NCBI GenBank assembly: GCA_012934845.2
Contig: WNNJ02000964.1
Coordinates: forward strand, 1-64,000
DNA: 64,000 nucleotides
Direction: 5' to 3'
From: Pomphorhynchus laevis
Taxonomy: Eukaryota; Acanthocephala; Palaeacanthocephala; Echinorhynchida; Pomphorhynchidae
The notes beneath the pieces were generated by a model. It ran no database searches, was not told the origin of the DNA, and was given only the letters and a program-made list of their open reading frames with translations. The number at the start of each line of letters is the position of its first letter. Positions within the stretch are counted from its first letter, which is position 1. A program made the position numbers and the translations under genes. This document shows positions 41,378-55,071 of the stretch, in pieces.

Positions 41378-43794
41378 CAGTGGTCCCCAACCTTTTTGAC
41401 ATCACGGACCTGTCAAAGTTAAAAAATAAGCGGATTGGAAAACTATATACAATTCTTTTAATATCAAATTTGAAACCACACCTTTCCAACAATCGCAAAC
41501 TTATCTACAAAATATTAAAAATTGTTTAAAAAACTTATAAAGATGTATTTATTATATCCCAAAATACAATTTAAATCAATGAGAACCTTGTGCTTGTGTA
41601 TCTTCAACAAGGAGATTTCACATAGGGTTAATAGAAGATAGAGACACTCTAAGTGTTTTGCTAATATCCAACCTATTTCGGGATTTTGTTTTAGTTGCAG
41701 AAACCACCGAAGATCCAGATTCACATAGGTAAGATGTGAGAAATAGCAATAAAGATTTAAGTCAAGGGTTCTTATTTCACGATGTTCGCTCATAACTTTA
41801 ATCCAAAAACTTGTTAGAGTCGAAAAAGAAAATTCACTTTTGAAGTTGCCGTCGTTCACGACATCCTATAACTTCTTTTGTATTTGCAAGGACATATCTT
41901 TACCAGATGATGAATTGCGAAATGGATCACGTATCCATTCGTTGCCGATTCTTGGATCTTTAGAAGCCGAAAAATATTTCTCAAATTCTTCAATAAACAA
42001 AGATAAATGATTAGAAATTAATTGATGGTGAATATCCATCGTTTCTTTTCCGCACAAATATTCAAACAGTATTGGAAACATATCTAGAATACCTTCATTT
42101 ACACGCCGTATCTCTGTCTTAGATTTGAAAGCTGCAATCTTATCTGCTAACTTTAACACTGTTATCATCCTTCCCTGAAGTGACAAGTTTAGATCATTTA
42201 GAAAACCGAATACATCACACAAGTAAGCCAACCTTGACAACCATACACGCTCGCTGAAAAATAATACCATAGGTGATTCTTTTTCTTCTAGAAATCTTTT
42301 TAGAGCATCACGCAATTCAAATACTCTAGTTAAAGATTTTCCTCTAGTAAGCCATCTTATTTCAGTGTGTAAAAGAAAACATTTATGCTTCGCAAAGCTG
42401 TTCAAACAGGCATGAATTTAGAGCACGTTCTTTGATATAGTTGATGACTTTAACGACATCAGTCAGCACAGTGTTAAGTTATGTGCCCATTTTTCTACTT
42501 GCAAGCTGTGAATTTTTTCTACCTATGAATGATGGAGTATATAGATTCACATTTTTGGGAAACCTCCTTTACTCTTGCGATTAGCCCAGATAGTCTTCCA
42601 GTCATAGCAACACCATCTGTACTTATACTCACATAAAAGTTCCAATCAAGATGTTTAGAGACATATTCATTTATCACATCAAATATCTGAGCCCCTGTAG
42701 TGTGGGTCGGCAGAGATAAGGCACATAACAAGTCCTCTTGTATATCTTCCTTAAAAATGTGTATTACAAAAACAAAAAGCAGTGTCTTGTTACCAATGTT
42801 TGTAGATTCGTCTACCTGGAGTGCATACCAGGGCAATTCGGATATTCTCCACAGTAATTGTTTCTCAATATCCAGGGCAATTATATCAATCCACCTAGTT
42901 ATAGTGCTAGCAGACAAAGGTATATTTGATATTTTCATCGCAGACTTTTCTCCAAAGATTTCACGACAAATATCTTTAGTACATGGCAAAATCAATTCTT
43001 CACCGATCGTAAATGCTGTTTTAGACCTTGCAATACGATTTGCGACCAAGAATGAAGCCTTTAGGGCCTTTTTATTTGTAGATATTATTTTCCGGATAAA
43101 CTCTTTCTGTCCTTTTTGTTCATGCAGTATTCTTTTTAAAAAGCCAAAGGTTTATCTTCTAGCGACTGATGTTTTGTTTTTAAGTGACGAAGCATTTTAG
43201 AAGGCTTCATTGCATCATTTAAATGGTCTTCGCCACATATTATACATAGAGGCAAGGGAATGCTGGATTTTTTTCATCTCTGTAAAACCATATCGTAAAT
43301 ATGATTCGTTGTATTGTTTGATAAAGGTGTTTTGTACTTGGTCTGATAAGATTATCTATCGTCTAATTTCTTGCATTATTTGAACCACTTAGCTCTTCCC
43401 TATCAAAGCTAGCATTTGTTTTTTTAAGAAATGTTTCTAAAATGTTCGGACGTTTACTCATTTAATTTTATTGGGGTAAAAAATTTTCAATTTAAAAACA
43501 TATATAATTTAAACAGAGGAGCATCAAACTAGAAACATTTTTGAAATCGGAATGCCTTAATACTGATTATAAAAATGTTTTAAAAATTTTAAAATCAAAA
43601 TTTTATGTTTAAATATCATTTAAGTTTTATCAAACAAAAAAGTTCCTCAAGGATGGCAATGTTCTCTGTGATACATCTTTATTGCATTGGAACCATTTCT
43701 CATTGTCTGTAAAGGAAATCATAATTTTAATAAAATAAAAATATTTTCTCTATGGAATGGCACTGGTCCGCGGACCGGCGATTGAGGACCACTG
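41378..43794 (-). mobile_element. hAT transposon (Charlie/SCAND3-like), complete ends
   Basis: 2,417 bp. The ends are short inverted repeats: CAGTGGTCCCCAACC at 41378 and the complement of CAGTGGTCCTCAATC at 43794, close to the Charlie-type consensus CAGTGGTTCCCAACC. It is flanked by the 8-bp duplication CTTTAAAG. The transposase is read on the minus strand and is broken, so the element is non-autonomous now, but its ends look usable. Confidence 0.9.
41515..43465 (-). pseudogene. hAT transposase, Charlie/SCAND3 family, broken
   Basis: Starts with MSKRPNILETFLKKTNAS near 43462 (ahead of a decayed BED-finger region, 43400-43100). Then 43049-42519: MVANRIARSKTAFTIGEELI, LSASTITRWID, YALQVDESTNIGN (first catalytic-type Asp) and VSISTDGVAMTGRLSG (second Asp). 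After a gap, 42405-41866: LLHTEIRWLTRGKSLTRVFE, the hallmark RWL-RG block, LSLQGRMITVLKLADKIAAF, FEKYFSASKDPRIGNEWIRDP. The last part (NDGNFKSEFSFSTLTSFWIK, 41859-41740) lies in another frame, and the dimerisation end is degraded. At least three frame breaks or stops. Close relatives of this family in vertebrates gave rise to SCAND3/ZBED-type host genes; here it is a plain transposon. Confidence 0.85.
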
Positions 43795-43802
43795 CTTTAA
43801 AG
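43795..43802. repeat. hAT target-site duplication, right
   Basis: CTTTAAAG, partner of 41370-41377. Confidence 0.85.
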
Positions 43803-44034
43803 GATTGTTTTTATCCATCGATAAATGATAACTTTAAACTTTTTTAGTCAATCCATATAAATTGACTTTTATTTTAAATTTCAATTCTTTATTTTAACTT
43901 GATATAAATTATATAAAATCTTATAACAATAATTTATTATTTATAATTATTTATTATTTAATTATAAAATTTTGATTTAGAATTATTATTATTTAATTGT
44001 ATAATTAAAAAATAATTATATAATATAAATATGA
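43803..44034. repeat. AT-rich repeat truncated at the duplication junction
   Basis: Homologous to 58667-58898 and to 35850-35960. It stops at TAAATATGA, where the RTE tail of unit 2 begins; the same repeat in unit 2 continues to about 58945. Confidence 0.6.
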
Positions 44035-44717
44035 CTACGACTTAATCTAGACAAGACCGAATACCTCACAACAGACCAACATGAAAGTGGCACCATCAAT
44101 ATTAATGGCTTTGACCTGAGACGTACGGACCGGTTCAAGTACCTCGGAACCATACTCTCGGCAACCGGAGACGTGACTTATGAAGTCAATGCACGAATAA
44201 GCTAAGCGTGGACAAAATGGCGAGCGACGACAGGTGTTTTATGTGACCGTCGCATCAAGGATCACCTGAAATCAAAGATCTACCGCTTAATCATTCGCCC
44301 TATGGCTATGTACATCACAGAGTGCTTGCCTATTACCAAGGCAGCGGAACGACGCTTTGCGGTCATTGAGACGAAAATGCTGCGGTGGATAAGCGGAATT
44401 ACCCGGTATGACCACGTGAGAAATATGGACATCCTCCAAAGATACGACGTCGCCCCTATCGTAAATAAAATGCAAGGGGCCAGACTCCGGTGGTATGGCC
44501 ACGTGTTGCGGAGTGAAAATTATTCCCTTGCAAAGACCGCCTTATAGTATGAGATCATAGGCAAACGCCCGAGAGGTCGACCCAAGCACCGATGGTTAGA
44601 TGGCCTTCACACAGATATCAAGGCAGCTGGACTTCACCTAGACCAAGCCGAAAATAGAGCGAAATGTAGGGCTAAATCTCACATAGCCGACCCTGCCTCA
44701 AAGCGGGACAAAGGCTG
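44035..44717 (+). pseudogene. RTE-type LINE C-terminal tail (unit 2)
   Basis: Duplicate of 29165-29847, starting inside the RT after the YADN box. The conserved RTE tail is present (LPITKAAERRFAVIETKML, RLRWYGHVLRSE). One difference changes Leu to Val (RYDVAPIV). Confidence 0.75.
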
Positions 44718-44964
44718 AAGAATAAGAAGAAGAATATAATATTATTTCTGTAATAATCTTAAATTTATAACATATAATATATATAAGTATCACAGAATGA
44801 ACAGTATCCTATAATTATAACGAAAAGAGCTTAAAATTTGGATGATATCATCAGATGATAACTCATGAATGTTAAAAAGGTAATACCGAGAATTCTATTA
44901 ACCTTTAGGCTCATAGAAAGCTTGAACGAATTTAATAAAACCGAGTAGGCAAACACATTGAAAC

Positions 44965-45287
44965 TACAATTGAAACTACCATCATTCATCAACCTTCCTT
45001 TCTTAGACGATACTCGCCCCACCTCGCTATCGCTTCGTTCCTGTCATACCCTCTTACTCTACGTTCCTAATTACTCCAACAACTACGGTCTCCGATCCTT
45101 CCTCGTCGCCGCCTCACTCGCCTGGAATCAACTCCCTCTCGACGTCCGCCGCGCTCCCTCCTTTATCACATTCAAACACCTCCGTTCACACCTTCTCGAC
45201 ACCTGATTCACAGTTTTGTTGTGGTCATGTAAGCGTGCGCTGGCACGCATTTGCCACGTTAAAATAAATCTTTTTTTACAATTGAAA
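44965..45287 (+). mobile_element. CR1/L2-type LINE 3' fragment (unit 2)
   Basis: Duplicate of 30095-30422, with the same TACAATTGAAA flanks (44965-44975 and 45277-45287). A 5-base deletion (one GTTTT unit) in the 3' UTR and two substitutions distinguish it. Confidence 0.8.
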
Positions 45288-45800
45288 TATTAATAGAAAA
45301 TCAGATAATATAGATCATATTAAAAAAAATTAAATTACATAGATTTTTGTTCAAATACATGAAATAGAAAGATACTAGGTCTTGTAAATATTGTTTAGAA
45401 TTTTTGTTTATAATAAAAATTATTGAATGATAAAAAATAAATATTAAAGGGTTTAATGGAAGAAAACAACCAGCCGTTACTGATAAATTAGATCGTACGT
45501 AAGATCATAAAGAAAGCATGAATATTCAAAACGACAACAACTCTTTATCTGAAAGACACGTAATATCTGTAAGACACCCTAAATATAATTCCATGGTTTT
45601 CACCGTAAGCTTAATATCTGTAAGACACACATAATATAATTCCATGGTTTTCGCCGTAAGCCTAATATCTGTAAGACACACTTACTATAATTCCCTGGTT
45701 TTCACCGTAGGCAACCACGAAAATACGTCCTGTACAAAGCTAAATAGATTTGCTCAGATTCATGCATCGCTATGCCGATACTATTAAGGATTTGAGGTAA
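45288..45800. other. AT-rich spacer with 51-bp repeats (unit 2)
   Basis: Duplicate of 30423-30935. The three 51-bp units lie at 45561-45713. Confidence 0.5.
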
Positions 45801-46454
45801 CAAACTTAGACGTCACCCCTCGCATTATTGATATTTCTTATATATCATAAAGATGTTTATAGACGACGATTAATAACATATATTAAGAAATATCAAGGAC
45901 AATATATTCCCTACAACTGGATTGAAGTTGGGAGAAAAGCTAGACGGTGATTTAAGGCAACGTAAACTCCTCGTTCTCTTGCAAAACTGGGGTTTGCAAC
46001 TGCAAATATTCACCTGTCTGAATTAAGCACTGGAAATTTGTTATGAAATTAATTAATATGAACTTAATTTGTTAATAAATTAGATATCAAATGATTCCAC
46101 GATCAATAGTATTTCCATTTGAGTAAATCTATTGATGCATAGCAGCAGTGCATCGTCGTGCTACATTGTATTTTCTGGTATTTAACTGGTGTGTATCTTG
46201 TAGCACAACGCGCTTGGTTCTCTAACGCTTAATGCAGACCGGTGAATATTTGCAGTTGCAAACCCCAGTTTTTGCAAGGGAACAAGGAGTTTCGTTGCCT
46301 TAAATTTCCGTCTAGCTTTTCTCCCAACTTCAATCCAGTTGTGGGGAATATATTGTCCTTGATATTACTTAATATATGTTATTAATCGTCGTCTATTAAC
46401 ATCTTTATGATATATAAGAAATATCAATAATGCGAGAGGTGACGTCTAAGTTTG
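45801..46454. repeat. 654-bp foldback element (unit 2)
   Basis: Duplicate of 30936-31589 without differences that I can see; arms 45801-46028 and 46227-46454. The third partial arm follows to 46576. Confidence 0.8.
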
Positions 46455-46551
46455 AAAGAAATATCAAGGACAATATATTTCCCACAACTGGATTGAAGTT
46501 GGGAGAAAAGCTAGACGGTGATTTAAGGCAACGAATACTCCTCGTTCTCTC

Positions 46552-46591
46552 GCAAAGACTGGGGTTTGCAACTGCAAACCCCAGTCTTTGC
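46552..46591. repeat. perfect inverted repeat, 19-bp arms (unit 2)
   Basis: Duplicate of 31687-31726. Confidence 0.75.
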
Positions 46592-49500
46592 AAAGCATAG
46601 CATGTTGATATATCAAGAATTCCGCTAACCTTTATCGAAATAAATCTCCAGTTGTGTATGAAACAATTTATTATCATTCCGTCTTATGCACAAACAAATT
46701 CATAGGACAATCGTTCAACATTATATGAGTAGATGATCCATTCAGACTTGGTCAACTTAACTTAGCATTATCACGCATTATCCTCTGACGACAAAGAGAT
46801 AACTTAAGAATATGGCAACAGAAAAAATAATTTATCAAATCAGCTAACTAAGTCACTTATTTTATACCATATCAAAATTAAAAATAATAAAAAACATTTA
46901 TAATTATGAAGAATTTTATACAATTTATATTTATATAACGATAGAATTTATTATTAAAATTTCGAAAAAAAAAATCAATTTTTATGAATTGACAAATAAA
47001 AAATATACGATGTAATAATATACGATGTAATAATCTACGATGTTATAAAATTAGATGTCATTCATTTTTATACTATAAATAAATTAAACACAAATATATA
47101 AATAATTAAAAATAATACACGATTATATAAGATTTTATACAATTTATATTTATATAAAATTAAAATTTAAATTAAAAATCAATTTTTATGAATTGACTAA
47201 TAAATAACAGACATTTCAGATAAGCATATCTGTTTATCATCCATCCATAAATTGTTTTCGCTTAATAGTTTAAATTTATTTTTTAATAATATTTTCAGTT
47301 GATTTATATATTGTAAATTTAATATTTTAATAATATTTTGTTGATATTTACTTTTCTATTATAAGAAAAAGAAAAAACCCATTGAACATGCTTAGCAGAA
47401 AAATAGTCGTATCGCAAAAGGTCGTTTTAAAAAAGAAAAATAAGTATAATAAAATAATAAATAATAATACAATAATGAATGATTATATTCTGCTTTTGTT
47501 ACATTCTTTTTTTACATTCATAACTACCGGACGCATTTGTTAACCTTCGTCACATTTTCTGCATAGAAATGTTAAAAGAATTGTTTTACTGAAGGATTAG
47601 TTTTCTACATAGCATTCTCGTAGGTGCAGCAAGAATTTTATGATTCGGCGAACTGAGCATTTTTCAGTTGCCAAAGGCTACTAGAATATGCGATATTCCA
47701 GAATATCGCATATTAGAATATGCGATACATATCGCTACTAGAATATGCGATATACATAATAATTTGATGTTTAATATTTACACAATAATTCAGATTTTAC
47801 AATAAAAAACGGAATTATAATGCAGTATAGATATATGTTCTATCAGGATTTTTATATCTTTTATAAAAGATACGATTTTAATGAATTTAGAATATTAATT
47901 TAGAATATATATTTTGTATTTATATACAAAATCCCTACTTTGCAATTCTTCAACAAATATGAGTGGGAATTTTTACCAATACAAAATTCCCAAAAATTAA
48001 TTTCTGTTTTCTCTGGACTTTTATATCTTTTTATAATTTTTCTAATTGCAACTCTAGGAATAGCATTCTGTTTGCTAAGAGTGCTTTCTGATCATACATT
48101 TTTAATATTATTGGAAAAACAAGTTGAATATTTCGTATAAATATAAATTAAATATTTATTATTTTATATTTATATCAATTAATTTATAATAAAAAAGGTT
48201 ATATCATAATCTTGAGAAAGATATTTGATTGTTCTTGAGAAAATTCTTTAATATTTCGCTAACATTTGAAGAGTATAAAAAGTATAAAAAGTAAACAAAA
48301 TATCAAAAATAATTTCCTTTTCCTTTATCCAGCTCCAATATTTTATTATTAATTTAATATTTATTATTTTATATTTATATCAATTAATTTATAATAAATA
48401 TCAATTCCTACATTTACTAAAATATACGATTAAAATATATTTATTAAAATATACGATTAAAAATATATAACATAAAAATATAAAATATAAAACATAAAAA
48501 TATACGATTTTAATTTAAAATACAAATATATTTAGAATATATATACAAAATTCCCAAAAATTAATTTCTGTTTTCTCTGGACTTTTATATCTTTCAATAA
48601 TTTTTCTAATTGCAACTCTAGGAATAGCATTCTGTTTGCTAAGAGTGCTTTCTGATCATACATTTTTAACATTATTGGAAAAACAAGTTGAATATTTCGT
48701 ATAAATATAAATTAAATATTTATTATTTTATATTTATATCAATTAATTTATAATAAATATCAATTCCTACATTTACTTTAACATTTCAGTATATTGACAT
48801 TTAAAAGTTGCTATCAAATCCAATGTAGATAATTTAATAAAAGCAATTTTGTAGTTACCACAAAAACAAAATAAGTATTTTGAATATGAAATTAAAATTA
48901 CATTTAGCTTCCAGCAAGTCCATAATATTTTTCTTTAACTTTGTATATTTCTACTGGAATAATGCTATTTTGAATAACGATAATTACCTATCGTTCTATT
49001 TTATAACAAAAGAGAAGCGTACGTTCTTTCCATCTGCATCTACAACAAATGGTAAAGACATTCTGTCTGCATTCGTTGTTTGCTTTATTTAACTCATTTA
49101 TTATTATGGTGAATTCTTGTAACATTTTTTGTTTTTAATCCGTTTATATGACATTTGTTTTATATTGAACTCGTTATGAGGTAAACTCTTGTAAGATCCG
49201 TTTTTGTGCCATTCGTTTCCGATTGGTAAAAAATGAAACGTGTACCGTACGGATTTGCTTAATAGTCGAATTTTAGAATCAATGGTATTTGAAATACACA
49301 AATATCATTAATTGATATATTATTTGATATACAGTACACATTTCAATATTTGCAAAACGGATACAAATACAATATTAAATCGAAATGGTGTGAAATGCAA
49401 GCAAAATAGTAAAATAGTAATTTAAAACAGGTAACAGACATGATTTTGGCATGCTTTATCTGAAAACGATATGATAATTGCTTATTTGGGTTTTATAAAT

Positions 49501-49884
49501 CTAAAATCATAACACGAACATACATTTTTCGACATGTGAAAGAACGACTTTTTATTTTTTTATACTTAAGAATATATATTTAAGAGTGCATATTGAACAA
49601 TCGGTTCATATTACAAAAATATATTTTTAGAATTCTGGTGCAGGATCAATAAAACACTAATTTATTTTATATTTCGCTAGCTGCTGATAGCATCATCAGT
49701 AAAATAAAACGTACAGTTTGTTCATCTAATAAACATGGGATGAGGTTGATTTCAAACATTTTGTTATTACAAACAAAATTTTGTTATTTGCTAGTAATTT
49801 GTCAATTTCCAGCTACAAAATTAAAAACTGAAATTTTCAGTTCAAACAGAAAACAAGCAGAAAAGAGCAGAGTACGGCATTGAA
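46592..49884. other. AT-rich stretch (unit 2)
   Basis: Duplicate of 31727-35019, with the ~220-bp direct repeats at 47978-48195 and 48551-48770 and the small membrane-like frame at 47940-48140. One substitution (C to A) near 47597. No gene supported. Confidence 0.4.
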
Positions 49885-50448
49885 ATGTCAAGTATTAGTG
49901 ATGATAACCTGATATTTTTGGACGAAACGGGTATAAATCTCCAAATTTACCAAAGTTTTGGCTACTCTCCCAGAAATACGAAGTGCTACATAAACGTGCC
50001 CAATTCAAAAGGGACCAATATTTCAGTTCTATGTGCCATCACAAAACAAAGTGTTTGTGCTTATAAGGTGAAAACAGGAAGCTGGAAATCATCCGATCTG
50101 AAAGAATTTATAGAGACGGAACTACCAACTTTGGCATCACATGAAAGGAAAGTTATGGTCATGGACAACGCCTCTATCCATAGGACTGCCGAGGTAAAGG
50201 AAAGCTTGGCTCAGAGGAATTACATTCTTAAGTTTCTACCACCCTACTCCCCTCACTTGAACCCTATAAAGGAGTTCTTCTCATGTTTCAAATCAAAGGT
50301 GAAAAGCATAAATTCATCCTCCAATAGAGATGAATTGATTGAAACTATTCATGGAGTATTCAGATATGAAGAATTCAGACTAGAAGGATATTTCACCCAT
50401 ATGCGAGATTGGGTTGTAAAGGCAATCGCACTAGTCGATTTTATTTAA
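49885..50448 (+). pseudogene. IS630/Tc1-mariner-type transposase fragment (unit 2)
   Basis: Identical in protein sequence to 35020-35583, including Lys at the third catalytic position (NPIKE). The N-terminal DNA-binding half is missing here too. Confidence 0.8.
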
Positions 50449-50509
50449 ATAATAAAATTCTTTGCTATACATCTAAATTAATTATATTTTATTTAAAAAA
50501 TCTAAAAAT

Positions 50510-50707
50510 GTTGCCTATAAAACTGAAAAAGAGTTGCCTATAAAACTGAAAAAAGTCGTCTATAAAACTGAAAAAAGTTGCCCATAAAACTGAAAAAAGT
50601 TGCCTATAAAACTGAAAAAAGTTGTCTATAAAACTGAAAAAAGTCGCCTATAAAACTGAAAAAAGTTGCCTATAAAACTGAAAAAAGCTGCCTATAAAAC
50701 TGAAAAG
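50510..50707 (+). repeat. minisatellite, 9 units of 22 bp (unit 2)
   Basis: Duplicate of 35645-35842 with one T-to-C change in the last unit (AGCTGCC). Unit number is unchanged, which argues for a very recent duplication because such arrays change length quickly. Confidence 0.85.
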
Positions 50708-51403
50708 GACTGTAACAATTATTTATTATTTATAATTATTAATTATTTAATTATTAAATTTTGATTTAACATTATTATTGTTTTTTATTAATTTATTTTT
50801 TTAATTTTATAATTATATTAAATATGTAGACTCAGTTAGCTGATTTGTTTCTTGTTTCCATAATCCAGAATATAATGTATGTTCGTGAGATAATATACCT
50901 CACGGACTATATACCTTACTATAAACATTTTACACGTTTTTATACTATCATTTTTAATTAAAATTTGTACATGCAAAAGCGTCAATTTAAAGCAATGTTT
51001 GCTTTATAAAAGATTTTAAGAAAGTATATGATACTTACGAAATATTGTCAATATTAAGAAAATAGCCAGAAACGTTGTTATTAAGATTGAAACGGACGCA
51101 TTAAAGTAAAGGAACGGCGCTTGTGTTATAATGTTACCCATCTTCGATTTTCGATTGCAAATGCGTGTTCTCCAAAAAGCACACAAATAAACGACTTATT
51201 GAGACTCCGAATATTTTCATGCCTGCTTAATATGATCTAAAGCTTTTAATTTTGATTGGCCATTGAACATTCAACGAGTCTGCATACAAAATTGTGATTT
51301 TACTCATTATAGACAAATTCGCTAGTTTCACGGAAAATAACTAATTAAGCCTTGATTGCCTATATAGCTTGCAATTTTATTTTTCGGACTTTCCGTACAA
51401 AAC
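50708..51403. other. AT-rich repeat, possible exon, LINE 5' UTR (unit 2)
   Basis: Duplicate of 35843-36538. The exon-like frame with its GTAAGTAT donor is at 51039-51141 on the minus strand, unchanged. Confidence 0.4.
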
Positions 51404-52599
51404 ATGTTTAATCAGAGCATTAATTTCAGAAGTATTCCTTCTGAAAAAGATTCTGGAAATGGCAAGGTTAGTGATTTTTGTTTCACTAAACATGATGTGG
51501 AGGATTACCTCCCTCCTGTTCCTAAACTAGCACATTTATGTGTAATAAGAGCAACAAAACCTATTCAAAAACACGCCTTATTTGGCACGTTCCTTCGAGA
51601 TTTCGCCATGATTACTAGGAATAGAGTTTTATTCAACTCTCTTAAAACCCTCGAGAATACACTCAGGGTCTCCTTTGCGAATGGTGACATACTCGAGGAT
51701 TACACAAAATTCTTTTCCACTAATCTATCTACTATTGGTACTATAACTATTCTGCCGCTAAGATGTACTTTAAAAATTTCTAATTTTCCTTCGTTCAATT
51801 CTGACGATGATATTGATCAATTAAAAAAACTGTTCAAACTTTCTTCAATCAGACAGGTACTGGGTAAAGGCGGTGACCCGCTCCCAGTTGCCTTTGCTGA
51901 GACGGATCTAGACAACGGGCACATTCTTGCCGCTTCAACAGTTAATCCCTTTTTGGGATTCAATTTGAAATTCTTGCTGATTAGTGAGAACACCCTCACC
52001 TACCCTCATTGCCAAAAATGTCACGGCTGGGGGCACTGGTCCTCCACCTGTTCTAATTCCTCTGTTTGTGGTGTTTGTGGCAAGGGTGACTGCCCGCACC
52101 CGGCTAACAACGACAAATGCCTTACCACACCCTATTGTGTAAACTGTGGGGGAGTGCACCCCGCTTGGTCGAAAAAATGCACCCTGTTTAAAGCCTACAG
52201 TCAGAGATTTTCTAAGCCGATTACGAAATCGTACGCTGCTGCTGCCGCTCCAAATCGGATGTCAAATAATGACATTATACACCTTCTGGCTAACCAAAAG
52301 AAGATGATTATTAGTGAACTACAAGCTCTTTTTTGCCCGTCATCTCCTCTCTCGTAGGCACGCCCACGGTGGCACCAGTTCCAGCCGATTTGTTGCATAC
52401 CCCCAGCACTAAGAAGCGTGGCGGGTCTGCTCAGCCCGTTCCTCCTCTCAAGATCGGAAAATTGTTGAAGTCTATGGCCTCCTCAGGAAATGATGATACT
52501 GCCTTGGGGAGTCCGACCCTAGATGGTGCTAGTGGCAAGGGGGTAACCCTCTTGCACCTAGCTCTGTCTAGGTTGGCATCCCCCTTCCAACTAATTTAA
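51404..52599 (+). pseudogene. LINE ORF1, gag-like (copy C)
   Basis: Protein identical to copy B: 317 codons with knuckles CQKCHGWGHWSSTC, CGVCGKGDC and CVNCGG, then the C-terminal homology in another frame to 52599. Confidence 0.75.
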
Positions 52600-52603
52600 C
52601 ACA

Positions 52604-55071
52604 ATGGTGAGTAAGCCTGAGCCTTTTTCACTGAATATTCTTCAGTGGAATTCGGGAGGTGCTTCTGCCCTTAGACTTTTATCTGGTAGAGACGCAGATG
52701 TCATAGTCCTTCAGGAGACGCGGTCTATCCGTCTGCCCCAGAACATTACTCGATTTATCCCTAAGCACATTTATTCACACTATACTCCGTACATAACCCC
52801 GCCTCATTCCTCTTCTTCTCAAGGACTCTTGACCTTAGTTAAGTGCTCTTTAAGATCTTCCCTCTTGCTAAATTACTCTTGTCCAGCCCTGTCTTGTCTA
52901 GTAGTCTCACTCGTTAAGAACGGTAAACGCATCAGTCTTGCCAACGTTTACATTCGTCCAGGGGAGATTCACAAGAACCGTGACCTTCTGGATGGGATTA
53001 TTGACGGCGGCTATGACATGATACTAGGTGACTTCAACGACAGAACTGGTCGTTGGATTAATGCAGCCCTCCGCAGAGCCAGGAACGGTTATCTTATTCA
53101 TAAACCACCCTCCCCAACCTTTCATTGCACATCAACGAATTCACTCCTCGACTTACTATTGCTACTTAGGAGGTGGTTGTTTAAACCCCTCTGTACCGAG
53201 CAATCGCGTCAACATCTGTCCACCTCTCATGATTTAATTCGTTAGCGGATAGAGGAGGATACGCTGCTTCGAAGAAGATTCCACTTTGATCCGATCAGAG
53301 TGGCTTTCTTCCATGCAGCCATCCAACGCTTTCCCCGAATTGGTAATGAGAGTTTAACCGAATTTAACTCCTATCTCTCTTCGCAAGCTACCGCGTTTCT
53401 CTCGACAACCTATAAAGGTCGAGTATTTTGTCCCACTCCGACAAAACTCAAGGTCCTAGCTAGACTACTTAACCTCCCTTCTCTCTCTTCTTCTGCCAAA
53501 CAGACTATCTCGAACGAGTACTGGCGCACCAGATACTGGTTCCAGCTGAGTAGGGATAGGGCGAGTATCGCTCGTCTTAACCCTTCTCAGTCTTCCTTCT
53601 GGAAGATATTCAAGAGGGAGAAGTTTGTTTGCTGGAGGGATAAGGCTGTGGGGTGGATCGGTAGTATAGGCCTTGACAAAGTTTTGGAGGAGTCACTAGC
53701 CCTACATAATTATGGAGCCACTCAATCACCGCAACCAATCCCGCTCTGGGGAGACTTCAGGAGTAGAGACTTATCTGTGCCAGATATTCTCAACGCCTGG
53801 GGGCCTCTACAGAGAACCTCCAATTCCGTCGCTCCACTCTCTTCTCGTGTATGTCAGCTTTTGACAGCTGATCAAAGAAGGGAGGTGGCCGTAACAATGC
53901 TATTAGCCACCCCATCCGATGTATCCGGCATCAACATTAGCAAAAGAATTTTTATTCCAAAAAAGCATCCGGTCTCATGTCCTAAAGACCTGCGGCCAAT
54001 TTCGATTCAAAATTCCCTCGTTTCGATCTACGAAAAAGCGCGCTTGCGCGTAGAATCCGCGATCATCTAAGTAAGCGAAATTTAATCCCACCCGGTTTCC
54101 ATGGGTTCGTCAAAAGTCGCTCGGTCCATTCAGCAGTGGGTGAGGTGCAACGGTTCCGTCGGGAGAATAGCCATCAACTCGTTGTGGCTGTTTTCCTTGA
54201 TTTTTCCGCTGCATTTGACCGTATATTAATACCTTTTGTTATCTCTTCTCTCAGGTCCCTCGGGTTGTCAGCAAGAATTGTTAACAGGGTGGAGATACTG
54301 CGGTATACCAAGCGATTTTACTATGATGATAACCCTGATGCGCGTCAGTTCTACCCTATTACGGGTGTGCCTCAAGGTTCCCCTCTCTCTCCTATCTTAT
54401 ATCTTGCTGCCTCCATCAATCTATTCAAAATATTTAAACGACAGCAACGTCTAGTGGTGTACGCTGATGACACCACAGCCCTGTTCTCTGGACGCAGGTG
54501 TAAAGACGTAGTCTCAGACATCAGCCGTTTCTTTTTAAGATTAAAAGACCAGTTACCCAAGTTCAACCTTATTCTAAACTCCGCTAAATCGCAGGTGGTT
54601 GTCTTTCATGGCTCCCCTGCGACAAAGCAAAAACTTAAGAGACTAGCACTCTCTGCGCTCTCCTCCATATTTGCCTCTGAACCACTCCCTACCTTCTCAA
54701 GTCGAGTAAAATACCTGGGGTTCACCGTTTCGGTGAACTGGTCGGCTAAAGCTGACCTAGATAGACACAAACGTATCCTGAAGAGAGCTAGTTGGGCTCT
54801 GAAACGGGCCCAGAATCTGTCGTTGAATGGGAAAACCCAGGTGCGCCTTTGGGGTACCTGGGCTATCTCGGGATTAGTCTTCTTCTCTAGAGGACGTCCC
54901 CCAGAGCAAAGACTAAGGTTTCTGAAGCTCCTTGTCTCGCGCTTACCCAGCATCGTCCGCGCCGATTGGATTCTTCAGGGAGTGAAAGACCCCGGGTGGT
55001 TCAATCGGAAAGCGGCGTGTTGGATTGGTTGGGGGTCTCAGATCCCCATGGATTTGAGGCCTACGCAATGA
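52604..55071 (+). pseudogene. LINE ORF2 (copy C), TAG plus a 2-base insertion
   Basis: Same layout as copy B. TAG at 53243-53245 after SHDLIR. A CG dinucleotide is added in AAAAAGCGCGCTTGCGCG near 54041, which shifts the frame just before the RT; the RT continues from about 54065 in the new frame with FLDFSAAFDRIL, GVPQGSPLSPIL and VVYADDTTALFSG. Other changes: DVSGIN for DVAGIN, LLRRWLF for LHKRWLF, LSARIV for LPARIV. Confidence 0.85.

Larger units (their letters stand above)
29165..44034. repeat. tandem segmental duplication, unit 1 (14,870 bp)
   Basis: Aligns end to end with 44035-58898. The left edge lies inside the RTE-type LINE (CTACGACTTAATC), the right edge in an AT-rich repeat (TAAATATGA). 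At the junction the two are joined with at most one base of overlap. By eye there are about 20 substitutions and 4 small indels (5, 2, 1 and 2 bases). Confidence 0.93.

Noticed and set aside
42700-43200. 166-codon plus-strand frame, also at 57564-58064
   Set aside because: Antisense to the hAT transposase; its sequence is the mirror of conserved transposase codons.
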